In this document: positions 15,226 to 21,777 of the stretch, in pieces
Position numbering within the stretch: position 1 is the stretch's first letter
Layout of the letters: each line of letters begins with the position of its first letter
Assembly (NCBI GenBank): GCA_903902945.1
Contig: CAIUWU010000240.1
Location: 1 to 21,777, forward strand
Source: an uncultured Pseudomonadota bacterium
Lineage (GTDB): Bacteria; Pseudomonadota; Gammaproteobacteria; Methylococcales; Methylomonadaceae
Direction: 5' to 3'
Length of the DNA stretch: 21,777 nucleotides
Program-made: the position numbers and the translations under genes
Notes under the pieces: generated by a model
What the model saw: the letters and a program-made list of their open reading frames with translations, nothing else
The model's database searches: none
Told to the model about the DNA's origin: nothing

Positions 15226-15471
15226 ATGGCACTGTTAATTGGTGACGAATGTATTAATTGTGATGTCTGCGAGCCTGAGTGCCCGAATGGCGCCATCTCG
15301 CAAGGTGAAGAGATTTATGTGATCAATCCGGCCTTATGTACCGAATGTGTCGGTCATCATGACAAGCCGCAATGTCTGGAAGTGTGCCCGGTAGACTGTA
15401 TCAGCAAAGACCCCGCAGTACCGGAAGATAAGGACAGTCTGTATCAGAAATATTTGAAGCTGATTGCCTAG
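15226..15471 (+). CDS. yfhL: YfhL family 4Fe-4S dicluster ferredoxin
   Basis: This 81-residue ferredoxin begins MALLIGDECINCDVCEPECP, nearly identical in layout to YfhL. Cluster ligands are Cys9, 12, 15 and 19 in the first motif, and Cys38, 41, 50 and 54 in the second, with an insertion (VGHHDKP) between Cys41 and Cys50. Cys58 follows. Such Alvin-type ferredoxins carry two low-potential [4Fe-4S] clusters and act as electron donors in the cytoplasm. A clear ACGGAG ribosome binding site precedes the ATG, which lies 3 bases after the coaD stop. A perfect inverted repeat follows the gene. Confidence 0.95.
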   Translation: MALLIGDECINCDVCEPECPNGAISQGEEIYVINPALCTECVGHHDKPQCLEVCPVDCISKDPAVPEDKDSLYQKYLKLIA

Positions 15472-15481
15472 TCGATCATTT

Positions 15482-15514
15482 CCTTAGCGGCAACAACCAA
15501 TTGTGCCGCTAAGG
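15482..15514. terminator. Hairpin between the convergent ferredoxin and rlpA-like genes
   Basis: CCTTAGCGGCA (15482-15492) and TGCCGCTAAGG (15504-15514) form a perfect 11-bp stem with an 11-base loop, placed just after the ferredoxin stop and just before the convergent stop at 15529. It lacks a T-run on either strand, so termination may be weak, but its position suggests a shared 3' end structure. Confidence 0.5.
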
Positions 15515-15528
15515 TAATGAACGGGCTG

Positions 15529-15933
15529 TTACGCTTCGCCGAGCTGAATAATGGTTACTTCAACTCTGGCAAGCCCGGATCTGAGGAAACCCAGTTCCTT
15601 GGCAGCCTGTTTAGACACATCCAGCAGACGTTTATTTTTGTGATGAACCCGAGAGTTTATCCGCAAATCCACGCTGTGGTTGTTGTCCAGATTTACCACA
15701 CGCAACACCGTCCCGAAAGGCAGGCTGGCATGTGCAGCGGTTAAATCATATTTGTCATAACGCTCGCCGTTGGCGGTACGCTGACCGTGAAGTTTATCGC
15801 TGAAGTAAGAGGCAATACCGCTTAACTTATCTTCAACATCCCAGGATGTGGTGACATCCGCAGCGGCCAGTGAACTGAACAATGCCATGAAAACTGCCAG
15901 CAATGTTCGCACTAACCATAGGTTTTTACTCAT
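15529..15933 (-). CDS. RlpA-like double-psi beta-barrel protein, probable non-catalytic
   Basis: This 134-residue exported protein has a signal peptide (cleavage near SLAAA-D) and one RlpA-type double-psi beta-barrel domain at about residues 38-130. The motifs GIASYFSDKLHGQRTANGE, LTAAHASLPFGT and RLLDVSKQAAKELGF match. True RlpA is a septal lytic transglycosylase that cuts denuded peptidoglycan strands and has a conserved NDRGPF segment. Here that segment reads NSRVHH, so the family Asp is Ser94 while Glu57, Asp60 and His68 are kept. No C-terminal SPOR domain follows, and no lipobox is seen. It may bind rather than cut glycan. An excellent AGGGGAGG ribosome binding site lies before the ATG at 15931-15933. 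Confidence 0.88.
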   Translation of the reverse strand: MSKNLWLVRTLLAVFMALFSSLAAADVTTSWDVEDKLSGIASYFSDKLHGQRTANGERYDKYDLTAAHASLPFGTVLRVVNLDNNHSVDLRINSRVHHKNKRLLDVSKQAAKELGFLRSGLARVEVTIIQLGEA

Positions 15934-16085
15934 CAGCTACCTCCCCTAAGTGGTTTATGTATTGCATGAGCGGGGTTGAGGTTAACTGATTAAAAACCCT
16001 CCGGCAAGCAAAAAATGCCTTTTTCAATAAAACAGCGTTCGTTTAATTGCTTGATTTTGTTCGATATTCTTATTTTAGATAAGTG

Positions 16086-16112
16086 CTCAGCCCCCGTGAG
16101 CTCTGGGCTGAG
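16086..16112. other. Hairpin between the ubiX and rlpA-like genes
   Basis: CTCAGCCC (16086-16093) pairs with GGGCTGAG (16105-16112) around an 11-base loop. It lies about 50 bases beyond the ubiX stop on the minus strand. No T-run follows, so I call it only a structure; it could end the pip-ubiX transcript. The rest of the 227-base gap holds no gene I can support. Confidence 0.4.
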
Positions 16113-16160
16113 GCTGATCCGGCTTGCAGCAGATGGCCTAAAAAACACCCGCTAAAAAAA

Positions 16161-16754
16161 TCAGGATTTCTCCTTTTCCAGTCCCTGCCAGGGACGATAT
16201 AAACCGTCAATTTCCAATCCGAACATGTCTAAAATCCGGCCTACGCCTTCGTCAACCATGCTGCGCAGCGAGTCGGATTTGTTATAAAACGCCGGCATCG
16301 GCGGATAAATAATGCCGCCCATTTCGGTAACGGCGGCCATATTGCGGATATGAGCCAGATTCAACGGCGTTTCGCGGGGGATCAGCACGGTTTTGCGGCG
16401 TTCTTTCAGGGCGACATCGGCGGCGCGGGAAATCAGGTTGTCACCGAAGCCGTGCGCAATCGCCGCCAGGGTTTTCATTGAACAGGGCGCCACCACGATG
16501 CCTTCGGTTTTAAACGAGCCGCTGGCAATGCTGGAAGCAATGTCGTTAATGCCGTGGGTGACATCGGCCAAGGCATACAGCGTGGCGCGGTCCATATCCA
16601 GTTCGTATTTAAGATTTACCAGGCCGGCCTGGGAAATCACCAGATGCGATTCCCAGTCCGGTTGTTCGCGCAGAATTTGTAACATTCGCACACCATAAAT
16701 GGCACCGGTGGCGCCGGTCATGGCGATGATGAGGCGTTTTTTAGCGGGAGTCAT
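16161..16754 (-). CDS. ubiX: Flavin prenyltransferase UbiX
   Basis: UbiX joins dimethylallyl phosphate to reduced FMN to make prenyl-FMN, the cofactor of the UbiD decarboxylase in ubiquinone synthesis. The 197-residue chain has the flavin-binding start MTGATGAIYG, the conserved IASGSF segment, VVAPCSMKTLAAIAHG, and the RETPLN motif. The frame extends upstream to 16820 into the pip gene, but the ATG at 16752-16754 has AAGGA about 7 bases before it and gives the family N-terminus. It lies 22 bases after pip on the same strand, so the two are probably co-transcribed. No ubiD is in the window. Confidence 0.96.
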   Translation of the reverse strand: MTPAKKRLIIAMTGATGAIYGVRMLQILREQPDWESHLVISQAGLVNLKYELDMDRATLYALADVTHGINDIASSIASGSFKTEGIVVAPCSMKTLAAIAHGFGDNLISRAADVALKERRKTVLIPRETPLNLAHIRNMAAVTEMGGIIYPPMPAFYNKSDSLRSMVDEGVGRILDMFGLEIDGLYRPWQGLEKEKS

Positions 16755-16776
16755 AAAAATCCTTGCGTGGAGGGTG

Positions 16777-17724
16777 CTAAAGCTGCTCGGCCATCCGGTC
16801 GGCAGCGGTGACCAGTGCATCTATCATTTCCTCGCCTTTGGCGATGTGGCCCGAATTGGGCAACACCACAAATTCAGCCTGCGGCAAAGCCTGCTGCAAA
16901 CGCCAGCCGGCTTCCAGCGGGCAGGTCAGATCATGCTGGCCGTGAATGATGATGGTCGGAATCTGTTGCAGTTGTTGGCAGTGGTTCAGAATCTGGTTGT
17001 CGTCGATAAAGTAGTGATGATGGGCGTAATGCAGTTCCATTCTGACCTGCAGTAAATCCTGATCGCTGATCGGCTGGTCGCTGTGCTGATAGGCATTGCC
17101 CAGCGCCACCTGGCCACCCCAGGCCATCCATTGCCCGGCAGCTTGTTTCGCTGCCGCGCTATCGTCACCGAATATGCTCTGGTATAGCTGCTGGAGCAGA
17201 TTGCCGCTGGCCGTTGCCGGCAGGCTGTCTTGCAAGGCTTGCCAGCGTTGCGGATAAATGCGGCTGACACCGCTGTCAGCGTTTAAAAACCAGTCCATAT
17301 CGGTTTGCCGGGCCAGAAACACGCCGCGCAGAATCATGCCCATTACCTGTTGCGGATACTGCTGAGCGTACAGCAAAGCCAGGGTGCCGCCCCAGGAGCC
17401 GCCAAACAGTAGCCATTGCGGTATCCGTAGCTGCTGGCGCAGTTGTTCGATGTCGTCGATCAGTCCTTGGGTGTTGTTGTCGCGCAGTTCGCCGAACGGC
17501 GTCGATAAGCCGCAGCCGCGCTGATCCATCAAGACAATGTGATAACGGGCGGGGTTAAAAAAACGCCGGTGATCGGGCTTGGTGCCGGAACAGGGGCCGC
17601 CGTGCAGGAAAATTACCGGAATCCCGGCCGGATTGCCGGATTGTTCGATATAGACACTGTGCTGGCTGGCGGTTGCGAGAAAAAACTGTTTAAACGGGGT
17701 AATTTCGGGATAGAGCGTTTTCAT
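16777..17724 (-). CDS. pip: Proline iminopeptidase
   Basis: This alpha/beta hydrolase (peptidase family S33) releases N-terminal proline from peptides in the cytoplasm. The 315-residue chain shows the oxyanion motif HGGPCSG (residues 41-47), DQRGCGLS, the nucleophile Ser110 in GGSWGG, and the acid and base Asp265 (GQHDLTCP) and His293 (NSGHIA). The N-terminus MKTLYPEITPFKQFFL matches the family. The frame continues to a GTG at 17763, but the extended -10 box at 17754-17759 places the transcript start downstream of that GTG, so the ATG at 17722-17724 is chosen. It is the first gene of a pip-ubiX pair. Confidence 0.94.
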   Translation of the reverse strand: MKTLYPEITPFKQFFLATASQHSVYIEQSGNPAGIPVIFLHGGPCSGTKPDHRRFFNPARYHIVLMDQRGCGLSTPFGELRDNNTQGLIDDIEQLRQQLRIPQWLLFGGSWGGTLALLYAQQYPQQVMGMILRGVFLARQTDMDWFLNADSGVSRIYPQRWQALQDSLPATASGNLLQQLYQSIFGDDSAAAKQAAGQWMAWGGQVALGNAYQHSDQPISDQDLLQVRMELHYAHHHYFIDDNQILNHCQQLQQIPTIIIHGQHDLTCPLEAGWRLQQALPQAEFVVLPNSGHIAKGEEMIDALVTAADRMAEQL

Positions 17725-17753
17725 GAACAGGAATGGGTTAAAAATTGCGGCTG

Positions 17754-17762
17754 AGTATACCA
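17754..17762 (-). promoter_or_regulatory. Extended -10 promoter of pip
   Basis: On the minus strand TGGTATACT forms a near-consensus extended -10 box (TATACT at 17754-17759). No good -35 is seen. The inferred transcript start near 17747 gives a leader of about 23 bases to the pip ATG. Confidence 0.5.
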
Positions 17763-17778
17763 CCGGATTTCAGGCATA

Positions 17779-17809
17779 AAAAAAGGGAGGCTTGAAGCCT
17801 CCCTTTTTT
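17779..17809 (-). terminator. Intrinsic terminator of the outer-membrane protein gene
   Basis: GGGAGGC and GCCTCCC (17785-17791 and 17797-17803) form a stem with a TTGAA loop, flanked by an A-run on one side and a T-run on the other. The structure works in both directions; on the minus strand it ends the gene that stops at 17833, about 25 bases upstream of the hairpin. Confidence 0.92.
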
Positions 17810-17832
17810 GTCAAGCGGGTAACGGTAACAAA

Positions 17833-18729
17833 TTAGAATTTGAAACCGACGTAACCACCGGTGGTGAAACCGTCGGTTGGAACGCCGTCCAGTTTGCTGG
17901 TTGAGTAGTGGTAACGAGTGTCCGCGCCGACCACGATGCCTCTGAACAGTTCGTAATCCGCACCGGCACCGAATTGCATGCCAGAGTTCAGTACAGAAAC
18001 CGCGTTAGACGGTACGCCCAACACGTTGATTTCGGCGCCTACAGGAATGATCCAAGGACGCAGTTTGCTGTCATGCATGAATTTGATTTTTGGAGCGACG
18101 CTCAGTCTCAGACGTGCATCGAGAGATTTTGTTCCATTGGCAGTTGTTACAGGTAATCCCAACAATGTGGCAGAGTTGCCAGTAAATTGATTTGTGCCTT
18201 TGCCGTATTGGTCGTATTCAATGCCCAATTCAACAGCAAACGAGGTGTGATCCATCAGACCGAACAGGTCATTGTTGACGTTATAATCGAATGCGCCACC
18301 GAAATAGAAACCTTGGTTGCTATTGTTGTTGCTAAGTAGCGAGCCGTTGGTTAATTCAAGAGAGCTTAAATCTGCGCCGTAGCCTCTCGCGTGATCAAGG
18401 TTCGAGAAACCACCACGAACCATGATCAGGTTGTCTTTAGAAGCCACACCTTCAGGAGCCGATTTCACAGATGCCATCCAGTGGTCCAGTTCCTGAACTT
18501 TAGCGCTGGCTGTTGTCGCGTCAGCTGATTCTTTTTTAACGCGGCTCAGTTCAGCTTGCATGGCAGCCATAGTGGCTTGCATTTGCTCCAGTTTCATTTC
18601 CAAAGCTTCGGTTTTTCTGGCAGAAGCGTCTTCAGAACGGTTGGCAGCTTGTGCTTGTGGAGCGATTACCGCTGCTGACAGGGCAGTAGCAGCAATAGCT
18701 AACGCTAATTTGTTTTTGTTGAATGTCAT
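17833..18729 (-). CDS. Outer-membrane beta-barrel protein with N-terminal coiled coil
   Basis: The protein has 298 residues. A signal peptide (MTFNKNKLALAIAATALSAA, cleavage after AQA near residue 28) is followed by a charged heptad-like segment at about 35-75 (KTEALEMKLEQMQATMAAMQ), probably a coiled coil. The remainder is a series of alternating strands ending in GGYVGFKF. The C-terminal Phe is the usual barrel-assembly signal. I do not recognise a specific family; porin or small barrel (OmpW-size) proteins are possible, and the coiled coil could trimerise it or reach the periplasm. The frame extends to 18747, but the ATG at 18727-18729 gives a proper signal peptide. A strong extended -10 promoter and a perfect FNR/Anr-type site lie upstream, and an intrinsic terminator lies downstream, so it is a single-gene transcript. 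Confidence 0.85.
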   Translation of the reverse strand: MTFNKNKLALAIAATALSAAVIAPQAQAANRSEDASARKTEALEMKLEQMQATMAAMQAELSRVKKESADATTASAKVQELDHWMASVKSAPEGVASKDNLIMVRGGFSNLDHARGYGADLSSLELTNGSLLSNNNSNQGFYFGGAFDYNVNNDLFGLMDHTSFAVELGIEYDQYGKGTNQFTGNSATLLGLPVTTANGTKSLDARLRLSVAPKIKFMHDSKLRPWIIPVGAEINVLGVPSNAVSVLNSGMQFGAGADYELFRGIVVGADTRYHYSTSKLDGVPTDGFTTGGYVGFKF

Positions 18730-18807
18730 TGTGAATTTCCCCCCCAAGGGTTGTTATTGTTAAGTCTGTTTTGCGTCTGAGCAACACAGGATTTTTTAAC
18801 GGGGGCA

Positions 18808-18836
18808 ATACTAACAGCAATGGTGCATGGGTTCAA
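18808..18836 (-). promoter_or_regulatory. Sigma70-type promoter of the outer-membrane protein gene
   Basis: On the minus strand TTGAAC (18831-18836) and TAGTAT (18808-18813) are separated by exactly 17 bases, and the spacer ends in TGT, an extended -10. The inferred start near 18801 gives a leader of about 72 bases before the ATG. Confidence 0.75.
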
Positions 18837-18867
18837 GTTTTTTGGTTGTTTTTTTTGAACAAAAAAA

Positions 18868-18881
18868 TTGATTAATATCAA
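18868..18881 (-). promoter_or_regulatory. FNR/Anr-type binding site (TTGAT-N4-ATCAA)
   Basis: The 14-base site TTGATTAATATCAA matches the FNR/Anr consensus at all ten defined positions. Its centre is about 73 bases upstream of the predicted transcript start of the outer-membrane protein gene. That is close to the -71.5 position used by class I activators of the CRP/FNR family. This suggests activation when oxygen is low. A CRP/FNR relative other than FNR itself could also use it. Confidence 0.7.
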
Positions 18882-19216
18882 TAATATATCTTGTTTTGAT
18901 AATGTCGTTTGTCGAAATGTTAAAAAAAAGCAACAGTTAGTGGCTGATTTGGCTACGGCTAAAAACCGGTTTTAAGCTGTGGTTTATCCAGCCTTCAAGC
19001 GCTTTTAAAGTTGCTGCTGGCTGACGTTTTCCGGTGCGCAAGCCGCTGCTGCCAAGCAGTATTTGCAGCGAATCGATCATTTTTCTGTCAGGTTTACTTC
19101 GACAATCCAGTCCCGAACCGCTAAGCTAAATAAAACAACTGAATCACCCATGCAGACGGTGTCTGAGCCAAATCAGATGACGCCGGTGCCGTCGCAGCAT
19201 TTTTCATAGGTCTCTG

Positions 19217-20308
19217 ATGACTGACAAGACAGATATATTAATTATCGGTGGCGGTATCAGCGGTTTGCTGACTGCCCGCGAATTAGCTTTGGCCGGTTGC
19301 CAGGTTACCGTCCTGGAGCGCAAGGCGCTGGGACGGGAATCGTCGTGGGCAGGCGGCGGCATTTTGTTGCCGATTTATCCCTGGCGGCAGCCGGCGGCGA
19401 TTTCCGAACTGGTGGTGCGCAGTATTTCCCGCTATCCGCAATTGAATGCCGAATTGCTGGCAGCAACCGGGATTGATCCGGAATGGAGTCGCTGCGGGAT
19501 GCTGATTTGCAAGAATCCTGATCGCGATGCCGCGATCAGTTGGTGTCAGCATTATGGCGTTGCCTATCACTGTGCTGCGCCGCAGCCGTTGGCCGCCATT
19601 CACAGTGAATATCAGCAACCGTTATGGTTGCCGGAGATTGCCCAGATTCGTAATCCCAGACTGCTCAAGTCGTTAACCGCTTATCTGCGGCAGATTGGCG
19701 TTAGGTTTGTCGAAAACGCCGAGATCGAACAGATCCGGCTGAGCGGCAACCGGCTGACTTCGCTGACCACTGGCGAGCAGACTTTCCATTTTCAGCAACT
19801 GGTTATCACTGCTGGTGCCTGGACCGCAGCATTGCTGGACAGTTTGTTACCCAATCATGCCACTGATTTGCCGGTCAGGCCGGTAAAAGGCCAGATGCTG
19901 CTGTTTGCCGCTCAACCCGATACCTTGAATACGATGGTGCTGGACGGCGATCAGTATCTGATTCCACGCCGTGACGGCAAAATTCTGGCCGGCAGTACTG
20001 TCGAAGACGCCGGTTTCGATAAAACCACCACCGCCGCCGCCCATCAGCAGCTGTATGATTTTGCGGTTAATCTGCTGCCGGCCTTAAAGGCTTATCCGGT
20101 GGAAACCCATTGGGCCGGATTAAGGCCGGGATCACCGCAAGGTGTGCCGACTATAGGTTTGCATCCCGAAATCAGCAATCTGGCGATCAATGTCGGCCAT
20201 TTCCGTAACGGTCTGGTGATGGGCCCTGCTTCCGCCCGCTTGCTGGCGGATTTGCTGTTGCAGCGCGCACCGGAACTCGATCCGCAAGCCTATGCCTGGC
20301 GCGTCTGA
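19217..20308 (+). CDS. thiO: Glycine oxidase ThiO (FAD-dependent)
   Basis: ThiO oxidises glycine to the iminoglycine used to build the thiazole ring of thiamine. The 363-residue chain begins with a dinucleotide-binding fold (ILIIGGGISGLLTARELALA), then SSWAGGGILLP, a middle VVITAGAW-like strand (LVITAGAWTAALL), VRPVKGQML, and near the end WAGLRPGSPQGVPTIG and GHFRNGLVMGP. These are the DAO-family flavin and substrate-site segments typical of ThiO. AGGT is about 8 bases before the ATG. No other thi gene is in the window. pyrD follows after 35 bases. The DAO family is certain; the specific ThiO assignment rests on the overall motif set and is likely. Confidence 0.9.
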   Translation: MTDKTDILIIGGGISGLLTARELALAGCQVTVLERKALGRESSWAGGGILLPIYPWRQPAAISELVVRSISRYPQLNAELLAATGIDPEWSRCGMLICKNPDRDAAISWCQHYGVAYHCAAPQPLAAIHSEYQQPLWLPEIAQIRNPRLLKSLTAYLRQIGVRFVENAEIEQIRLSGNRLTSLTTGEQTFHFQQLVITAGAWTAALLDSLLPNHATDLPVRPVKGQMLLFAAQPDTLNTMVLDGDQYLIPRRDGKILAGSTVEDAGFDKTTTAAAHQQLYDFAVNLLPALKAYPVETHWAGLRPGSPQGVPTIGLHPEISNLAINVGHFRNGLVMGPASARLLADLLLQRAPELDPQAYAWRV

Positions 20309-20343
20309 GCCGCTTATAAATTTACTTAATTAGTGTGAATGCT

Positions 20344-21357
20344 ATGAACCTTTATCCTTTACTGCGGCCGTTGCTGTTTGCGCTCGATGCCGAAACCGCC
20401 CATCACCTGACCCTTGAATTATTAAAGCTGGCGCATCAGACCGGCGTCTCGGCACTGACGGTGCCAGACATTAGCGATCAGCCGGTGACGGTGATGGGGC
20501 TGAATTTCAAAAACCGGCTGGGGCTAGCGGCCGGGCTGGATAAAAACGGTGATTACATCGATGCGCTGGCGGCGCTGGGATTTGGTTTCATTGAAATCGG
20601 CACCGTCACCCCGCGCCCGCAGCCCGGCAACCCGAAGCCACGCTTGTTCAGATTGCCGGAGCATCAGGCGATCATTAACCGCATGGGCTTTAATAATCAG
20701 GGCGTTGAGCATTTGCTGGCGCAGGTCGAATCCAGTGCTTATCAGGGAATTCTGGGTATCAACATCGGTAAAAACGCCGATACCGCGATTGAAAATGCGC
20801 GAGAGGATTATTTGATTGGTCTGCGCAAAAGCTACGCGGCAGCCAGTTACATCACGATCAATATTTCCTCGCCCAACACCAAAAATCTGCGCCAGTTGCA
20901 GCAGGGTGACGAAATCAAATTATTGCTGGAAGCGCTGAAAGCCGAGCAGCTGCGTTTGCAGGCCGAGCACGGCAAATACACGCCGATTGCGGTCAAAATT
21001 GCCCCTGATCTGGATGACGAGGAAATTCGTCATATTGCCGCTTTGCTGCTGGCGTTTGAAATGGACGCGGTGATTGCCACCAATACCACCATCAGCCGTG
21101 AGGCGGTGCAGGGTCATCGCTATGCCGCCGAAGCCGGCGGCCTGAGCGGTGCGCCGGTCAGAGAGGCTTCGACCCGCGTGGTAGCCGGCCTGGCGGCAGA
21201 ATTGCAGGGTAAATTGCCAATCATTGCTGCCGGCGGGATTTTTTCGGCAGAAGATGCCCGGCAGAAACTGGCAGCAGGCGCCAGTCTGTTACAGATTTAC
21301 AGCGGCCTGATCTACCGTGGCCCGCAGTTGATTGCCGATGTGGTGAACGGGATTTAA
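20344..21357 (+). CDS. pyrD: Dihydroorotate dehydrogenase (quinone), class 2
   Basis: PyrD oxidises dihydroorotate to orotate, passing electrons to the quinone pool at the inner membrane. The 338-residue chain has the class 2 N-terminal membrane-association helices (MNLYPLLRPLLFALDAETAH). The FMN and substrate barrel follows with LGLAAGLDKNGDYIDA, GTVTPRPQPGN, NRMGFNN and the catalytic Ser175 in INISSPNT, the same number as in E. coli. AVKIAPD, IATNTT and AAGASLLQIYSGLIY complete it. The frame opens at a GTG at 20335, but the ATG at 20344 gives the family N-terminus. It is likely co-transcribed with thiO. Repeats, not a clear terminator, follow. Confidence 0.97.
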   Translation: MNLYPLLRPLLFALDAETAHHLTLELLKLAHQTGVSALTVPDISDQPVTVMGLNFKNRLGLAAGLDKNGDYIDALAALGFGFIEIGTVTPRPQPGNPKPRLFRLPEHQAIINRMGFNNQGVEHLLAQVESSAYQGILGINIGKNADTAIENAREDYLIGLRKSYAAASYITINISSPNTKNLRQLQQGDEIKLLLEALKAEQLRLQAEHGKYTPIAVKIAPDLDDEEIRHIAALLLAFEMDAVIATNTTISREAVQGHRYAAEAGGLSGAPVREASTRVVAGLAAELQGKLPIIAAGGIFSAEDARQKLAAGASLLQIYSGLIYRGPQLIADVVNGI

Positions 21358-21398
21358 GACCGTAGCGGCGTCTGCTGGATTGCTTTACTGCGTTGGCC

Positions 21399-21480
21399 AT
21401 GACGGCTTTAATCAAAGTCGTCATCGCGACAGGGATTAGCTGAACCGAAGCCGTCATCCCGGCAGGGATTGACGGGATCC
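21399..21480. repeat. REP-like repeat pair after pyrD
   Basis: TCGTCATCGCGACAGGGATT (21418-21437) and CCGTCATCCCGGCAGGGATT (21451-21470) differ at three of 20 bases and lie 33 bases apart. ATGACGGCTT (21399-21408) is the exact reverse complement of AAGCCGTCAT at 21448-21457. The GTCATCCCGGCAGGGATT core resembles intergenic dispersed repeats of proteobacterial genomes; that link is from memory. Confidence 0.6.
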
Positions 21481-21615
21481 AGAGTGCAGGAGGCTTGGGA
21501 GTCTGCTGTTTTTGGTATTGGTTGCTTGGTTTTTAGGCTTTTGGTGAGTGCACGGCTTGTTGGTTTTGTGCGCTGCGCGCGTGGTTTGAGTGCCGGTTCG
21601 CGCACCGGCGGGCGC

Positions 21616-21647
21616 GGTACTTTCTTTGCTCGGCCAAAGAAAGTACC
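21616..21647. repeat. Perfect 13-bp inverted repeat (TACTTTCTTTG type)
   Basis: GGTACTTTCTTTG (21616-21628) and CAAAGAAAGTACC (21635-21647) pair perfectly around a CTCGGC loop. This motif, followed by CAAAGAAA, is a common dispersed element in many proteobacterial genomes as I recall, of unknown function. Confidence 0.7.
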
Positions 21648-21664
21648 CAAAGAAATGCCGCCCC

Positions 21665-21748
21665 GATGCCGCTGTCTTCCTGCGCTGCCAGGCCTGAGCC
21701 CGGGGCGGGCAGAAGGGTCTTCCTGACCCTCTGCCCGCCAGCGGCATC
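21665..21748. repeat. Large nested inverted-repeat structure
   Basis: GATGCCGCTG (21665-21674) pairs with CAGCGGCATC (21739-21748) as an outer 10-bp stem. Within it, 21705-21719 pairs with 21725-21738, a 14-bp stem with one bulged A and a TTCCT loop. A short CCTG/CAGG stem lies at 21679-21692. The layout predicts a branched fold with two inner hairpins, adjoining the element at 21616-21647. Confidence 0.65.
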
Positions 21749-21777
21749 CCTGCCGCTGCCCGGTCGGGCAATTTCCG

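Larger units (their letters stand above)
18730..19216. other. Divergent regulatory region between the outer-membrane protein gene and thiO
   Basis: These 487 bases contain no gene I can support. They hold the outer-membrane protein promoter and FNR-type site, an A/T-rich stretch at about 18838-18940, and a perfect palindrome AAAACCGGTTTT at 18962-18973. The thiO leader follows, with no recognisable thiamine riboswitch. Confidence 0.7.
21358..21777. other. Gene-free composite repeat region after pyrD
   Basis: I see no credible gene here; the open frames are biased by inverted repeats and are rich in Pro, Arg and Lys. The stretch contains paired 20-base repeats, a 13-bp palindrome arm pair and a large foldable block, described separately. 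The region continues past the window edge. Confidence 0.7.

Noticed and set aside
19119..19207. Small minus-strand frame starting MKNAATAPASSDLAQTPSAW upstream of thiO
   Set aside because: It reaches a stop after 28 residues and has only a weak ribosome binding site; a second 48-residue frame at 18934-19080 also lacks support.
19020..19216. A thiamine (TPP) riboswitch upstream of thiO
   Set aside because: I looked for the conserved CTGAGA and paired stems of the THI element and did not find a convincing match.
21408..21771. Overlapping minus-strand frames in the right-end repeat region
   Set aside because: They are built from inverted repeats, are rich in Pro, Arg and Lys, and carry no recognisable domain.

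Overview
The window looks like a chromosomal core-gene segment of a gammaproteobacterium. YcgL, YfhL-type ferredoxin, YggX, class 2 PyrD, UbiX and RlpA proteins, and a GuaB whose key residues match Escherichia coli numbering, all fit that class. The methyl-rich, Gln/Leu-rich proteins, the GH17 membrane protein and the anchored two-domain copper oxidase suggest a Methylococcales (methanotroph) relative. That assignment is recognition only: no methane oxidation gene lies in the window.

Layout. 1-976 (minus): a DUF2333-like membrane protein cut by the window edge, and YcgL. 1076-2138 (plus): a CPBP intramembrane protease gene overlapping an unknown four-helix membrane protein gene. 2226-7690 (plus): guaB, a SAM methyltransferase gene with a probable N-terminal frameshift, guaA, mutY and yggX, closed by an intrinsic terminator. 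7757-9478 (minus): an exported, C-terminally anchored two-domain multicopper oxidase, divergent from a GH17-type beta-1,3-glucan enzyme at 9752-11431. 11432-11804: a gene-free stretch with a strong terminator and a possible small RNA. 11805-14686 (plus): a glycine-zipper lipoprotein and a tightly packed hypABCD set without hydrogenase structural genes, hypE or hypF. 14737-15471 (plus): coaD and a YfhL-type ferredoxin. 15529-18729 (minus): an RlpA-like protein lacking a key Asp, the pip-ubiX pair, and a beta-barrel outer-membrane protein. 18730-19216: a regulatory region with a perfect FNR/Anr-type box. 19217-21357 (plus): thiO and pyrD. 21358-21777: a composite repeat region.

Functional themes are purine and pyrimidine synthesis (GuaB, GuaA, PyrD), cofactor synthesis (CoaD, ThiO, UbiX), [NiFe] hydrogenase maturation (HypA-D), oxidative or iron stress and repair (MutY, YggX), and the envelope (GH17 enzyme, RlpA-like protein, lipoprotein, outer-membrane barrel).

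I see no CRISPR array, prophage, transposase, rRNA or tRNA, and no clear novel multi-gene system. The best leads are the FNR-type promoter of the outer-membrane protein, the methyltransferase frameshift, the RlpA-like protein with an altered catalytic site, the permuted copper-site order in the oxidase, the candidate small RNA near 11.5 kb and the structured repeats at the right end.
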